Shown here: positions 1 to 9,311 of the stretch, one piece after another
Layout of the letters: each line of letters begins with the position of its first letter
Numbering within the stretch: the first letter of the stretch is position 1
Assembly (NCBI RefSeq): GCF_013812825.1
Contig: NZ_JACCSU010000018.1
Span: 31,485-95,484 of the forward strand
Direction: 5' to 3'
Length of the DNA stretch: 64,000 nt
DNA from: Sphingomonas sp.
GTDB taxonomy: Bacteria; Pseudomonadota; Alphaproteobacteria; Sphingomonadales; Sphingomonadaceae
Notes under the pieces: model-generated
What the model saw: only the letters and a program-made list of their open reading frames with translations
What the model was told of the DNA's origin: nothing
Databases searched by the model: none
Program-made: the position numbers and the translations under genes

Positions 1-465
1 GCTCGGCAGCCTGTCCTTGCGCGTGCCCCGGAAGGGAAAGCTTCTCCCGTGGTCCGCCGTATAGCCGTGGCCGATGTCCAGCGCCTTGAGCTGGGCGAGC
101 GTCCGATCGCGGGTCTCGCCCGTGCCGTCGGTGCGGCAGTCGACCGTCCAGTCGTGAAAGACGGCGATCTTGCCGTCTGCCGTCGGAGCGATGTCGATTT
201 CGACCATGTCGGCGCCGAGCCGCGCAGCGGCCTTCATCGAGCGAATGCTGTTCTCGAGATAATCGTGGACCGGAGGCTCGATCCGGTCGGCGGTGCAGGT
301 GTCGCGGCCGATCCCTTCGTGGTCGTAGAGCTGCGAGACCCCGCGATGGGCGATGAGCTTGATCGCTCCGCGCGGCGCATCGGCCAGCCAGCTCGCGTTG
401 ATCACGGTCAGCAGCAGCAGCAGGACCGCGAGCCCGAAGGCGGTCCAGCCCAGCCAATATTTCAT
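1..465 (-). CDS. Glycerophosphodiester phosphodiesterase family protein (partial, runs off the left edge)
   Basis: Reverse-strand translation MKYWLGWTAFGLAVLLLLLTVINASWL...LIAHRGVSQLYDHEG...ENSIRSMKAAARLGADMVEIDIAPTADGKIAVFHDWTVDCRTDGTGETRD, typical GDPD motifs (HRG, EN, E.D, HD). Confidence 0.85.
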   Translation of the reverse strand, partial: MKYWLGWTAFGLAVLLLLLTVINASWLADAPRGAIKLIAHRGVSQLYDHEGIGRDTCTADRIEPPVHDYLENSIRSMKAAARLGADMVEIDIAPTADGKIAVFHDWTVDCRTDGTGETRDRTLAQLKALDIGHGYTADHGRSFPFRGTRKDRLPS

Positions 466-1394
466 TGCGGAAGCGCCAGCAGCTTGCGCGCCTCCGCCGC
501 ATCCTCCTGCATCTGGGCAGCGAGAGCGGGCAGGTCGTCGAACTTGCGTTCCGGCCGGATGTAGGCGTGCAATGCGATCTCGATCGTCCGGCCGTAAAGG
601 TCGCCGTCGAAGCCGAACAGATTGGCTTCGAGCAATTCTTCGGGAGGTTCGAAGGTCGGGCGCACTCCCAGGCTCGCGACGCCGGGATATTCGCGATCGT
701 CGTCGAGCCGCACGTGCACCGCGTAGATGCCGTAGGCGGGCCGCTGGTATTCGCCGAGCCGGACGTTGGCGGTCGGGCAGCCGAGTTCGTGGCCGCGGCC
801 GTCGCCCCGCTCGACCGTCGCTTCGACTGCAAAGGGACGGCTCAGCAGCCGCGTTGCGCATCCGGGATCGCCGGCCTCCAGCGCCTCGCGGACCCGGCCG
901 GAGGAAATGCGCTGCCCGTCGAGCAGCACGGGCGCGATCGCCTCGGCGGCGATTCCGGATCGCAATCCGAGCGACTTGAGAGTTTCGACGTTGCCGCCGC
1001 GGCCTTTGCCGAAGGTGAAATCGTCGCCGGTGACGACGGCGGCGGCGCCGATGCGATCGCCGAGCAGGCCGGCGACGAACTCCTCGGCGGTGGTCGACGC
1101 GAGCTCCTTGTCGAAGCGGAACACCAGCATGGCGTCGGCGCCGGCGTGGGCGAACAGCCGCTGACGCTGGTCGAGGCTGGTGAGCTTGAACGGCGGCACG
1201 TCGGGCTTGAACAGGCGCACCGGATGCGGGTCGAAGGTGGCGACGATGACCGGCCGGCGCTCGTGGTGGCCGCGGGCGACGGCCCGGTTGACGACCGCCT
1301 GGTGGCCGAGGTGGAAGCCGTCGAAATTGCCGAGCGCAACGACCCCGGCGCGAAGCCGCTCGGGCAGGGGTTCATCGAGGGTCAGCCGCTCCAT
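462..1394 (-). CDS. ribF: Bifunctional riboflavin kinase / FAD synthetase
   Basis: ORF 310 aa; GNFDGFHLGHQAV nucleotidyltransferase motif, FTFGKGRGGN, SSGRVREAL, C-terminal flavokinase region GCPTANVRL...YGIYAV. Confidence 0.95.
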   Translation of the reverse strand: MERLTLDEPLPERLRAGVVALGNFDGFHLGHQAVVNRAVARGHHERRPVIVATFDPHPVRLFKPDVPPFKLTSLDQRQRLFAHAGADAMLVFRFDKELASTTAEEFVAGLLGDRIGAAAVVTGDDFTFGKGRGGNVETLKSLGLRSGIAAEAIAPVLLDGQRISSGRVREALEAGDPGCATRLLSRPFAVEATVERGDGRGHELGCPTANVRLGEYQRPAYGIYAVHVRLDDDREYPGVASLGVRPTFEPPEELLEANLFGFDGDLYGRTIEIALHAYIRPERKFDDLPALAAQMQEDAAEARKLLALPQ

Positions 1395-1502
1395 CGTGCG
1401 GCGGCTCTATCCGGCTGGTCCGGCCGCCGCAATTGCCGCTCCCGCCGCGCTTGACTTGGTGTTGGTGAATTCCTATTTGCAACTCATCCCGATCAACCGG
1501 TT

Positions 1503-1537
1503 CCCGGCGGCGCATTCGTGCGCCCGTCGGGTTTTCG
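1503..1537 (+). terminator. Imperfect hairpin followed by a short T run upstream of rpsM (terminator or leader structure)
   Basis: cccggcggcgca-ttcg-tgcgcccgtcggg-tttt; one bulge in the stem. Confidence 0.4.
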
Positions 1538-1647
1538 TTTGAGGGTTCTCGTCAAAGTTCGGCTTTGATGGGCTCCCGATTGCGGGTGACTAGCGAGGAG
1601 ATGGGCGTCGGAATTCCCCCGCCCGTGGAGCTAAAAGAGGATTTGGA

Positions 1648-2016
1648 ATGGCCCGTATCGCCGGCGTGAACATACCCACCAACAAGCGCGTCGAGATCGC
1701 GCTCACCTACATCCACGGAATCGGCCGGAGCAAGGCCAGGAAGATCACCGAGAAGCTCGGGATCGGGCCGGAAAAGCGGGTCCAGGACCTGACCGACCAG
1801 GAAGTGCTCCACATCCGCGAGTCGATCGACGCCGACCACAATGTCGAGGGCGACCTTCGGCGCGAGACGGCGATGAACATCAAGCGGCTGATGGATCTGG
1901 CCTGCTACCGCGGCCTTCGCCACCGCAAGGGGCTGCCGGTCCGCGGCCAGCGCACCCACATCAACGCGCGCACCCGCAAGGGCAAGGCCAAGCCGATCGC
2001 CGGCAAGAAGAAGTAA
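1648..2016 (+). CDS. rpsM: 30S ribosomal protein S13
   Basis: [30 protein letters not shown]...[28 protein letters not shown]. Confidence 0.98.
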   Translation: MARIAGVNIPTNKRVEIALTYIHGIGRSKARKITEKLGIGPEKRVQDLTDQEVLHIRESIDADHNVEGDLRRETAMNIKRLMDLACYRGLRHRKGLPVRGQRTHINARTRKGKAKPIAGKKK

Positions 2017-2083
2017 GCGAGCGGCCATCCGGGGGATGGACGCGAGACACTTCTCCTACCAACGCAACAGGATTTAGGAACCC

Positions 2084-2473
2084 ATGGCTCAAGCACCCCA
2101 GCGCATCCGTCGGCGGGAGCGCAAGAACATCACCGCCGGAGTCGCGCACGTCAACGCCAGCTTCAACAACACGATGATCACCATCACCGACGCGCAGGGC
2201 AATGCGATCGCCTGGTCGAGCGCCGGGATGATGGGCTTCAAGGGCTCGCGCAAATCGACTCCCTACGCCGCCCAGGTCGCCGCCGAGGATGCCGGCAAGA
2301 AGGCCGCCGACCATGGCGTCCGGACGCTCGAGGTCGAGGTCAAGGGGCCGGGATCGGGCCGCGAAAGCGCGCTTCGGGCGCTGCAGGCGGTCGGGTTCCA
2401 GATCACCTCGATCCGCGACGTCACCCCGATCCCGCACAACGGGGTCCGGCCGTCCAAGCGGCGGAGAGTCTAG
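2084..2473 (+). CDS. rpsK: 30S ribosomal protein S11
   Basis: [31 protein letters not shown]...[16 protein letters not shown]. Confidence 0.98.
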   Translation: MAQAPQRIRRRERKNITAGVAHVNASFNNTMITITDAQGNAIAWSSAGMMGFKGSRKSTPYAAQVAAEDAGKKAADHGVRTLEVEVKGPGSGRESALRALQAVGFQITSIRDVTPIPHNGVRPSKRRRV

Positions 2474-2483
2474 CGCCGGCTGG

Positions 2484-2503
2484 GTTCCCGCCTTCGCGGG
2501 AAC
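2484..2503. repeat. REP-like hairpin (gttcccgccttcgcgggaac) between rpsK and rpoA
   Basis: Perfect 8 bp stem with CTTC loop followed by gacgagattg; the same style as the 'tcattcccgcgnaagcgggaat' copies near 54.4 kb. Confidence 0.6.
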
Positions 2504-2559
2504 GACGAGATTGAATTGAAATCAGGGGCTTGAACGCCCCCAACTGCCAAGGGAACAAC

Positions 2560-3627
2560 ATGGCCGTCAACGCAAAGAACTGGCAGGAACTCAAGAAGCC
2601 CAACAGCCTCGAGCGCAGGATCGGCGGCGATGCCCGCCGGCGCGCCTCGTTCGTCGCCGAGCCGCTGGAGCGCGGCTTCGGCATGACTCTCGGCAACTCG
2701 CTTCGCCGGGTGCTGCTGTCGTCGCTCCAGGGCGCCGCCGTCACCGCGATCACGATCGACGGAGCGCTGCACGAATTCTCTTCGCTGACGGGAGTGCGCG
2801 AGGACGTCACCGACATCGTTTTGAACGTCAAGCAGATCGCCCTCAAGATGGAAGGCGAGGGGCCCAAGCGCCTGCACTTGTCGGCGACCGGGCCCACGGA
2901 CGTGACCGCCGGGATGATCGCCACCACCGGCGACATCGAGGTCACCAACCCCGACCAGCTGATCTGCCACCTCGACGAGGGCGCGACCCTCAACATGGAG
3001 CTGACCGCCGACGTCGGCAAAGGCTATGTGCCGAGCCAGGCCAACCGCCCGGCCGACGCTCCGATCGGCCTGATCCCGGTCGACGCTCTGTACAGCCCGG
3101 TGCGCCAGGTCGCCTACAAGGTCGAGAACACCCGGGTCGGCCAGGAGCTCGATTACGACAAGCTGACGCTCACCATCGAGACCGACGGCACGATCAGTCC
3201 CGAGGACGCGCTCGGCTATGCGGCGCGGATCCTCCAGGACCAGCTGCAATTGTTCGTCCACTTCGAGGAGGGCGCGGTCCGCGCCCCGCAGCCGGCGATG
3301 ATGGGCGGCGCGCCGATGGCGGCCGAGCAGATCGCGGCCGACACCAACCAGCTCAACCGCTACCTGCTCAAGAAGGTCGACGAGCTCGAACTCAGCGTGC
3401 GCAGCGCCAATTGCCTGAAGAACGACAACATCATCTACATCGGCGACCTCGTGCAGAAAACCGAGGCGGAGATGCTCCGAACCCCAAACTTCGGCCGCAA
3501 GTCCCTGAACGAGATCAAGGAAGTGCTGGCGAGCATGGGGCTTCGGCTGGGCATGGACATCCCCGGCTGGCCGCCGGAAAATATTGAAGAGATGGCGAAG
3601 AAGCTCGAGCAGGAAATGCTGGGCTAG
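2560..3627 (+). CDS. rpoA: DNA-directed RNA polymerase subunit alpha (start set to the internal ATG)
   Basis: [19 protein letters not shown]...[28 protein letters not shown]...; C-terminal [39 protein letters not shown]. Confidence 0.97.
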   Translation: MAVNAKNWQELKKPNSLERRIGGDARRRASFVAEPLERGFGMTLGNSLRRVLLSSLQGAAVTAITIDGALHEFSSLTGVREDVTDIVLNVKQIALKMEGEGPKRLHLSATGPTDVTAGMIATTGDIEVTNPDQLICHLDEGATLNMELTADVGKGYVPSQANRPADAPIGLIPVDALYSPVRQVAYKVENTRVGQELDYDKLTLTIETDGTISPEDALGYAARILQDQLQLFVHFEEGAVRAPQPAMMGGAPMAAEQIAADTNQLNRYLLKKVDELELSVRSANCLKNDNIIYIGDLVQKTEAEMLRTPNFGRKSLNEIKEVLASMGLRLGMDIPGWPPENIEEMAKKLEQEMLG

Positions 3628-3670
3628 AGCAGGCGAAAGTGGTACTTTCGCCTGGGTTAAGCAGGAAGGA

Positions 3671-3704
3671 GGGCCGCCCGAAGGGGCGGCCCTTTCTCTT
3701 TTTG
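3671..3704 (+). terminator. Rho-independent terminator after rpoA
   Basis: gggccgccc-gaag-gggcggccc followed by tttctcttttt. Confidence 0.9.
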
Positions 3705-3778
3705 CGGCTGTTACAATGTCCGATGCGAGGGTCAGCTTTGATGATTGGCGTCCGAGAAGGTTTCTCTCGGCATAATCG

Positions 3779-5065
3779 TCATCGACTAAGGGTCGCTACG
3801 AGAAATCGCTCTAACCGAGTCCAGGAAGTTCGTAGCTCGTTTTCTAGCGGCGCGAAGTCCGGTGAGTGTATGTAGCGTTGCATGCTGGGTATAGAGATGA
3901 GAGCATCATCGCGCCTAATCCGGTTGATTTCGTCTAGATAAGCATCGTCAATGATATCTCGGTCGCGAAGATTCGTTGCGACTGCGCCCACCCTTCGTGA
4001 AAGCCCTTCGGCAACCTCAAGGTTGTGTTCTGCGACGTAACCTTCGACGGCCATTTCGACGAGCATTCTCACCAGCGCTGCAATTGCGTTCGGATGAGTG
4101 TGTAATTGTAGTGTTTGCAATTCCTCCCAGATCGCGCGCGCGCGCTGCTGTGCACCAATCCAAGGGATGTGCGGTGCGTCACGTGGAATGAACGTGGTTT
4201 GCACCGGTGCAGGGCGCGGCCGCCGTCTGCGTGGTGCACGTGGGACTCCCTCTGGCGCCTCGGGCTGCGGTAATCGCTCTTCTTCCCCCGGAAGAGCGCC
4301 TTGCTGTTCAAGTTCGTTCAAATAAACGCGCTTGCCAGCGTTATCCCAAAGATCACCAAGGGTTACATTTCGGCGTGCTAGATCGGTTGTTATTCTACTA
4401 AGCGCGTCTGTGACGGCTTGGCGGTCGTGAGTAAGCCTCAAAGTCCCTCCAGCGGTGCTGACGCCCACTCGATTTCGGAACTCCTCTGAGGAAAGCAGTC
4501 GAGTGAGTGTCGACCAGGGAATGGCCTGTTCCGGAAGCCGATCTTCCGACTGCAAGAATCGTTCTACTTCGGCGGCAACGTTCACGCCGCCTCCAGTGCC
4601 TGTGCGTTCGGCGAAATTAAGCTTGGCTCGATCGTTCCAGTCTATCTGTCCGATGCCCTGTTGCGACCCAGTGTGGCGCCGGTGAAGAATCGCGTCGACC
4701 ACGTCCGGGTCGTTCTCTACCTGACACATTAGGGAGCGCGGGAAGTTGCCTTCCCACATACCGTGCAGTCCTCTGAAAAAAGCCTGCAATTCTTGGTTGG
4801 GGGCTCGCTGCGGTTCGAGTACGAGTTTCAAACAAGTGACGCGCCGGTTGCCGTCAAATACGACGAATTCCCGATTTACAGAGCGAACCAGCGGAGGATC
4901 GTAGATCGCCCGCTGCTCTGTTATATCGATAGCCAAGTTTCTCATCCGTTGATCATACAAGCGAAAGAGCTCCGCCACGGCTGCCGTTTCGTCGATTAGT
5001 TCACCATGGCGATCATTGGCCCGGTTCACGCGCAATTGGCTGATGGGCACCTCTCGGTAAGGCAT
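3779..5065 (-). CDS. ParB/Srx-fold N-terminal domain protein (ParB-like, accessory)
   Basis: 428 aa; [18 protein letters not shown]...[27 protein letters not shown] resembles the ParB/sulfiredoxin 'DGN(R/H)R' core; visibly lower GC than its surroundings. Confidence 0.7.
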   Translation of the reverse strand: MPYREVPISQLRVNRANDRHGELIDETAAVAELFRLYDQRMRNLAIDITEQRAIYDPPLVRSVNREFVVFDGNRRVTCLKLVLEPQRAPNQELQAFFRGLHGMWEGNFPRSLMCQVENDPDVVDAILHRRHTGSQQGIGQIDWNDRAKLNFAERTGTGGGVNVAAEVERFLQSEDRLPEQAIPWSTLTRLLSSEEFRNRVGVSTAGGTLRLTHDRQAVTDALSRITTDLARRNVTLGDLWDNAGKRVYLNELEQQGALPGEEERLPQPEAPEGVPRAPRRRRPRPAPVQTTFIPRDAPHIPWIGAQQRARAIWEELQTLQLHTHPNAIAALVRMLVEMAVEGYVAEHNLEVAEGLSRRVGAVATNLRDRDIIDDAYLDEINRIRRDDALISIPSMQRYIHSPDFAPLENELRTSWTRLERFLVATLSR

Positions 5066-5151
5066 GCCCTCGCTCCCTCAAAAGTGATCCGGCTTCGTTG
5101 ACTCTAGACAAGCGTGCTATCGCAGCAAGCGCGAGATGATATGCTAGGACG

Positions 5152-5988
5152 ATGAGCGACGTCCGCGGCACCGTCTGGTCCGACTGGGAAGTCGATGCGA
5201 TTGTCGCGGATTACTTCAGCATGCTCGGCGACGACCTTGGTGGTCGACCGTATAGCAAGGCTCAGCACAATGAGGCGCTGCAGCAGCTGATTCCGCGTAC
5301 CCGCAAGTCTATCGAGTTCAAGCATTGCAATATCAGCGCTGTGCTAGAGCGGCTCGGAATTCCCTACGTTGGCGGCTACAGACCGCTCGCGCATTTTCAA
5401 AACGCGCTCATTGACAGCGTCGAGCGCTATCTCACGGCCAAGGGGCAGCCGATATTCCAATTCACAGAGGCGGTCCCGGGGCTAGTTGCCGACACGCCGA
5501 CGCTTTGGATTGGTCCCCCTCCAGAAGTCACTGCGAAGGAGCAAAGTGAGCCCAATCGCCTTCGCCAGCTCGTCCGGAAATTCGATCCGGCTGAGCGAGA
5601 CGCGCGCAATCGCAAGCTCGGTAGACGAGGCGAGGAGTTGGTTTATCTGCGCGAACAACACGAGCTTCGGGCAGCAGGCCGGGATGATCTGGCGCGCAAA
5701 GTCGAGTGGACGTCTGAAGTGCGGGGAGACGGCGCCGGTTACGACATCCGTTCGTTCGATTTAGGTGGCGGCGAGCGGCTGATCGAGGTGAAGACAACCA
5801 ATGGCCCCGCCAAAACACCGTTCTTCCTTTCAGAGAATGAGAGGGCATTCAGTGACGAGCAACCAGACGCCTTCAAGTTGCTGCGTCTCTACTCCTTTAT
5901 CGAGAAGCCGAGTGCGTTTGAGATGCGGCCACCGCTGAGCGAACGGCTTGCCCTGAACCCGGTGAATTACCGAGCAAGTTTGATCTGA
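5152..5988 (+). CDS. DUF3883 (NOV_C-like, PD-(D/E)XK-type) domain-containing protein
   Basis: 278 aa; LGRRGEELVYLREQHEL...EVRGDGAGYDIRSFDLGGGERLIEVKTTNGPAKTPFFLSENE, the GYDI...IEVKTT signature of DUF3883. Confidence 0.8.
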   Translation: MSDVRGTVWSDWEVDAIVADYFSMLGDDLGGRPYSKAQHNEALQQLIPRTRKSIEFKHCNISAVLERLGIPYVGGYRPLAHFQNALIDSVERYLTAKGQPIFQFTEAVPGLVADTPTLWIGPPPEVTAKEQSEPNRLRQLVRKFDPAERDARNRKLGRRGEELVYLREQHELRAAGRDDLARKVEWTSEVRGDGAGYDIRSFDLGGGERLIEVKTTNGPAKTPFFLSENERAFSDEQPDAFKLLRLYSFIEKPSAFEMRPPLSERLALNPVNYRASLI

Positions 5989-6075
5989 AGCGAAAGAAAC
6001 CGCTTTCCTACAGTGTTCCAGATAGGTTAAACACCGGCGCGATTCGAAACTGTTGGCGGTTCGTGGCGGCGCCGG

Positions 6076-6134
6076 CCCCTCCACCATTCGCTCTTTGGCG
6101 AATGGTCCCCCTCCCCTCGAATGGAGGGGCGGAG
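6076..6134 (+). repeat. Double-hairpin dispersed repeat, copy 1 (CCCCTCCACCA-hairpin-GGTCCCCCTCCCC-hairpin-GGGG)
   Basis: cccctccaccattcgctctttggcgaatggtccccctcccctcgaatggaggggcggag. Confidence 0.75.
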
Positions 6135-6153
6135 CAAAGAGGAACAACGACAC

Positions 6154-7146
6154 ATGACCAAGATACGAAAAACGCCGCGCTGGGCCGCGGTGTTTTTGCG
6201 CGCGCTGGAGCAGTGCGGGGAGGTGCGGCGGGCGGCGGACCTGGCGGGGGTGGATCATACTACCGCGTACAGCCGGCGTCGGAGTCATTCGGACTTTGCC
6301 GATGGCTGGGCGGAGGCGCTGGCGGCGTTCGGGGCAAATGGGGAGGAAGGGCGGTCCCTCGACAAGCTCGGGACGAACGTGGGTAGGGACATGCCCTCAC
6401 CCCAACCCTCAAGCTCCGCCCTGCGGTGCTCGGATGTCCCCCGGACATCCTGCGCGCCTCGCCCCGCGGGCGGGAGAGGGAGTTTTGATGCGGGGGCGGA
6501 ACTTGCGCTGCAGCCGGGCGCGGAGTCGGTGCGGGTGGCTCGCGCTGGGGCGGGGCGATGGAACGCGGCGGCGGAGAAGCGGTTCTTCGCCGCTCTGGCC
6601 GACCGGGCGAACGTTCGCGACGCGGCCGCGGCGGCGGGGTTTTCGACCAACGCCATCTACGCCCGGCGATTGCGGCGGCCCGCGTTCCGGCGCGCGTGGG
6701 AAGCGGCGGTCGAGACCGGCAAGGCGCGGCTGCAGATGCTGCTGATGGACGCGGCGGAGAAGGCGTTCGACCCCGAGCTGCTCGACGTGTCCGAGGAGGC
6801 GCCCAAGGTCAGCGTCGGCGAGGCGCTCAACATCCTGAAAGCGCGCGAAGGCAAGGAGAAGGAGCTGGGCGCGGGTGCGTCTGGCGGCCGCGGGTGGGGG
6901 GACCAGGCCGCGGAGATGAGCCAGGAAGACGAGGACGAGCTGCGCGCGCGCTTCATGGCCAAGCTCGACCGGCTGGTCGCCCAGGACGAGGAGCGCAAGA
7001 TCGCCAAGGGCTGGACCCGGCACGGCGAGACGCTGGTGCCGCCCGGCTGGGTGCCCGGCGCCGACTATGCCGCGCCGCCCGAAGAGCCGCCCAACCTGTG
7101 CGAGGCGGACCGGATCGGCTTGACTTATCGGCCGCCGTCGGCTTGA
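6154..7146 (+). CDS. Terminase-small-subunit-like / duplicated helix-turn-helix protein
   Basis: Two similar blocks: TPRWAAVFLRALEQCGEVRRAADLAGVDHTTAYSRRRSHSDFADGWAEAL and RWNAAAEKRFFAALADRANVRDAAAAAGFSTNAIYARRLRRPAFRRAWEAAV; the alternative upstream start at 6121 lies inside the repeat. Confidence 0.65.
   Translation: MTKIRKTPRWAAVFLRALEQCGEVRRAADLAGVDHTTAYSRRRSHSDFADGWAEALAAFGANGEEGRSLDKLGTNVGRDMPSPQPSSSALRCSDVPRTSCAPRPAGGRGSFDAGAELALQPGAESVRVARAGAGRWNAAAEKRFFAALADRANVRDAAAAAGFSTNAIYARRLRRPAFRRAWEAAVETGKARLQMLLMDAAEKAFDPELLDVSEEAPKVSVGEALNILKAREGKEKELGAGASGGRGWGDQAAEMSQEDEDELRARFMAKLDRLVAQDEERKIAKGWTRHGETLVPPGWVPGADYAAPPEEPPNLCEADRIGLTYRPPSA
6351..6487 (+). repeat. Intergenic-type repeat block embedded in frame in the HTH ORF
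   Basis: gcggtccctcgacaagctcgggacgaacg followed by ccctcaccccaaccctc...cgcggatgtcc-type hairpin...ccccgcgggcgggagagggag; these look like sphingomonad intergenic repeat elements but are translated here. Confidence 0.6.
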
Positions 7147-7182
7147 GACCCGCTTCGCTCGAAGCAGTACTTTGAGCAAGGA

Positions 7183-7242
7183 CCCCTCCACCATCCTGCG
7201 GATGGTCCCCCTCCCCCCGAAGCAAAGCTCCGCGGGGAGGAA
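7183..7242 (+). repeat. Double-hairpin dispersed repeat, copy 2
   Basis: cccctccaccatcctgcggatggtccccctccccccgaagcaaagctccgcggggaggaa. Confidence 0.75.
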
Positions 7243-7324
7243 TTCATGGGTTTGTGGTGGCCACCCCGAGCGCCGCCTGGCTGGGGATACCTGACACGGT
7301 CCCCCGACGAACGGAGAACAAGCC

Positions 7325-7744
7325 ATGCGGCATCGCGTCGGCCATCGTAAGCTTCAGCGCACCTCGAGCCACCGGGCGGCCCTGTTCCGCAACATGGCGG
7401 CGGCGCTGATCAAGCACGAGCAGATCACCACCACCACCGCCAAGGCCAAGGAGCTGCGGCCCTATGTCGAGAAGCTGGTGACCCTGGCCAAGAAGGGCGG
7501 GCTGTCGAACCGGCGGCTCGCGCAGGGGCGGCTGATGGACGAGGCGCAGCTGGCCAAATTGTTCGACGTCATCGGGCCGCGCTACGACGGGCGCTCCGGC
7601 GGCTATACCCGGATCATCAAGGCGGGCATCCGGATGAGCGACGCCGCGCCGATCGCGATCATCGAGTTCGTCGACCGCGATCCCGACGCCAAGGGCCAGG
7701 ATTCGGGACCGGTGATGACCGACGAGGACGAGCTCGCCGCCTGA
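7325..7744 (+). CDS. rplQ: 50S ribosomal protein L17
   Basis: [58 protein letters not shown]. Confidence 0.98.
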   Translation: MRHRVGHRKLQRTSSHRAALFRNMAAALIKHEQITTTTAKAKELRPYVEKLVTLAKKGGLSNRRLAQGRLMDEAQLAKLFDVIGPRYDGRSGGYTRIIKAGIRMSDAAPIAIIEFVDRDPDAKGQDSGPVMTDEDELAA

Positions 7745-7747
7745 GGC

Positions 7748-8548
7748 CTAGCGGGCGACCGAGGTGCCGCCGCCGGCGAGAGCAAGCTCGGCCGGCTGGT
7801 TCAGATAGGTGATGTAGATCGGCACCGCGCGCGGCAAGGCGACGTGCTGCTCGGGCTCGGGCGACGCGACGACGGGATCGCGGCCAAGCAGCCAGCGGGC
7901 GAGTTTCGGCGCATCCTCGAGCCGCACGCAGCCGTTGCTGACCGCGCGCTCGTCGCTCGCGAACAGGTCCTTCTTTGGAGTGTCGTGCAAGAAAATCCCG
8001 TGGCCGTTGGGGAAGCCGAACTTGACCTGGCCCATCGAGTTGCCGGGGCCCGGCAGCTGGCGGACCTTGACCGTCGTGCGGCCGGCGGCGACCGCCTTCC
8101 AGTCGACGCTCTCGGGCGAGATTTCGGGAGCGTTTTCGTCGAAGCTCGCGAGCACCTGGTAATTGTGCTTGCGAAGATAATCGACGCCGTCCTTGAGGAC
8201 GCGCGGGGCGATGATCTTGCGAGCCAGGTCGGCCGGCACGTTCCAGTAGGGATTGAGGGTCGCGTAATAGATCTTGCTGGCGATGGTCGGGGTCTGCGCG
8301 TCGGCCTTGCCGACGATCACCCGCATCGTGTCGACCACCTGGCCGTCCTCGACCATGAACAATCGCGCCGAGGCGGCGTCGACCAGCAAATAGCGGCCGC
8401 GCTTGGGATAGACCGGTGAGCCGAAGTCGGCGGGCACAGCCATGGCGGCGGCCGGAGTCGCCGCTGACGCAGGCGTCACTCCGATCGCGGGCACGGCAGA
8501 AAACAGCAGCGCAGCAACAGCGCCGCGGGACAGGGTCCGCAGAAACAC
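7748..8548 (-). CDS. L,D-transpeptidase (YkuD) family protein
   Basis: Signal peptide; NGHGIFLHDTPKKDLFASDERAVSNGCVRLED catalytic motif. Confidence 0.9.
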   Translation of the reverse strand: MFLRTLSRGAVAALLFSAVPAIGVTPASAATPAAAMAVPADFGSPVYPKRGRYLLVDAASARLFMVEDGQVVDTMRVIVGKADAQTPTIASKIYYATLNPYWNVPADLARKIIAPRVLKDGVDYLRKHNYQVLASFDENAPEISPESVDWKAVAAGRTTVKVRQLPGPGNSMGQVKFGFPNGHGIFLHDTPKKDLFASDERAVSNGCVRLEDAPKLARWLLGRDPVVASPEPEQHVALPRAVPIYITYLNQPAELALAGGGTSVAR

Positions 8549-8768
8549 GGTAATTCTCTTTTCTTTAAAGCCTTTTGACGTTCCAACGCGCGTGCCGCGC
8601 GGCGGGTTGCAAAAATTCTTGACATGTTACGAATCAGGACTCGCGACTCGGCGCCGACTCGAGCTTTGCGAGTCGGATTTGCGCCCTCCGTTGCTCGGTC
8701 CAGCGCACAATCAGGGCGAGCTGGCCTGGAACAAGCGGCAACGCGGCGAGTCGCGGCCTTCGGCGCCC

Positions 8769-9311
8769 CTAACTTGAACGGTTGCCGGTTTGCCGAGGCG
8801 CCCGGTTGCGCTGACTGACGGCCGCGACGGTCGGGCCGGCTTCGGACCGGTGGGCGGCATCTTCGAGGTTGCGGTGGAGCGGCCGGTGGACGAACGGCAC
8901 GATCGCCCCGAGCGCGGCGCCCCACACGACCAGCGACAGGAACACTCCGAGGGCGGCAGTGCCGGCCGGCGCCTCCCCGCCGCTGACGATCGGCAGGACC
9001 ATCACCGCTCCGGCCGCCCAGACGACGAAGCCGAACGCCATCCCGAACAGCCAGCCGCCGCGAGGATGGTTCGCGGCGCGCCCGAACAGACGCGCGTAAA
9101 CGGCGCCGGCGAGCGCCATCAGCGGCCAGCCGGCGAGAAGCGTGGCGAGGATGCCAATGCCGAGGATCCGCGCCTCGACCTCGAGCGAGCCGAACGCGTG
9201 CAGCAGGGCGATCGCCGGAGCGGTCGCCAGCAGGCCGCTCAGTGCTCCGGCGAGCAGCGGCCGCTGAGTCGGGCCGGGATCGTAGCCGTGGGCGCCAAGG
9301 AAGCCGGCCAT
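8769..9311 (-). CDS. Hypothetical membrane protein
   Basis: MAGFLGAHGYDPGPTQRPLLAGALSGLLATAPAIALLHAF...; several hydrophobic segments; directly downstream of the GH1-like gene. Confidence 0.6.
   Translation of the reverse strand: MAGFLGAHGYDPGPTQRPLLAGALSGLLATAPAIALLHAFGSLEVEARILGIGILATLLAGWPLMALAGAVYARLFGRAANHPRGGWLFGMAFGFVVWAAGAVMVLPIVSGGEAPAGTAALGVFLSLVVWGAALGAIVPFVHRPLHRNLEDAAHRSEAGPTVAAVSQRNRAPRQTGNRSS

Noticed and set aside
6154-7146. Prophage remnant suggested by the terminase-like protein
   Set aside because: No portal, capsid, tail, integrase or lysis genes nearby; a lone HTH protein is not enough.
8638-8680. Cluster of GACTCG/CGAGTC palindromes upstream of the L,D-transpeptidase
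   Set aside because: Short and imperfect, probably chance in GC-rich intergenic DNA; no second copy noticed.
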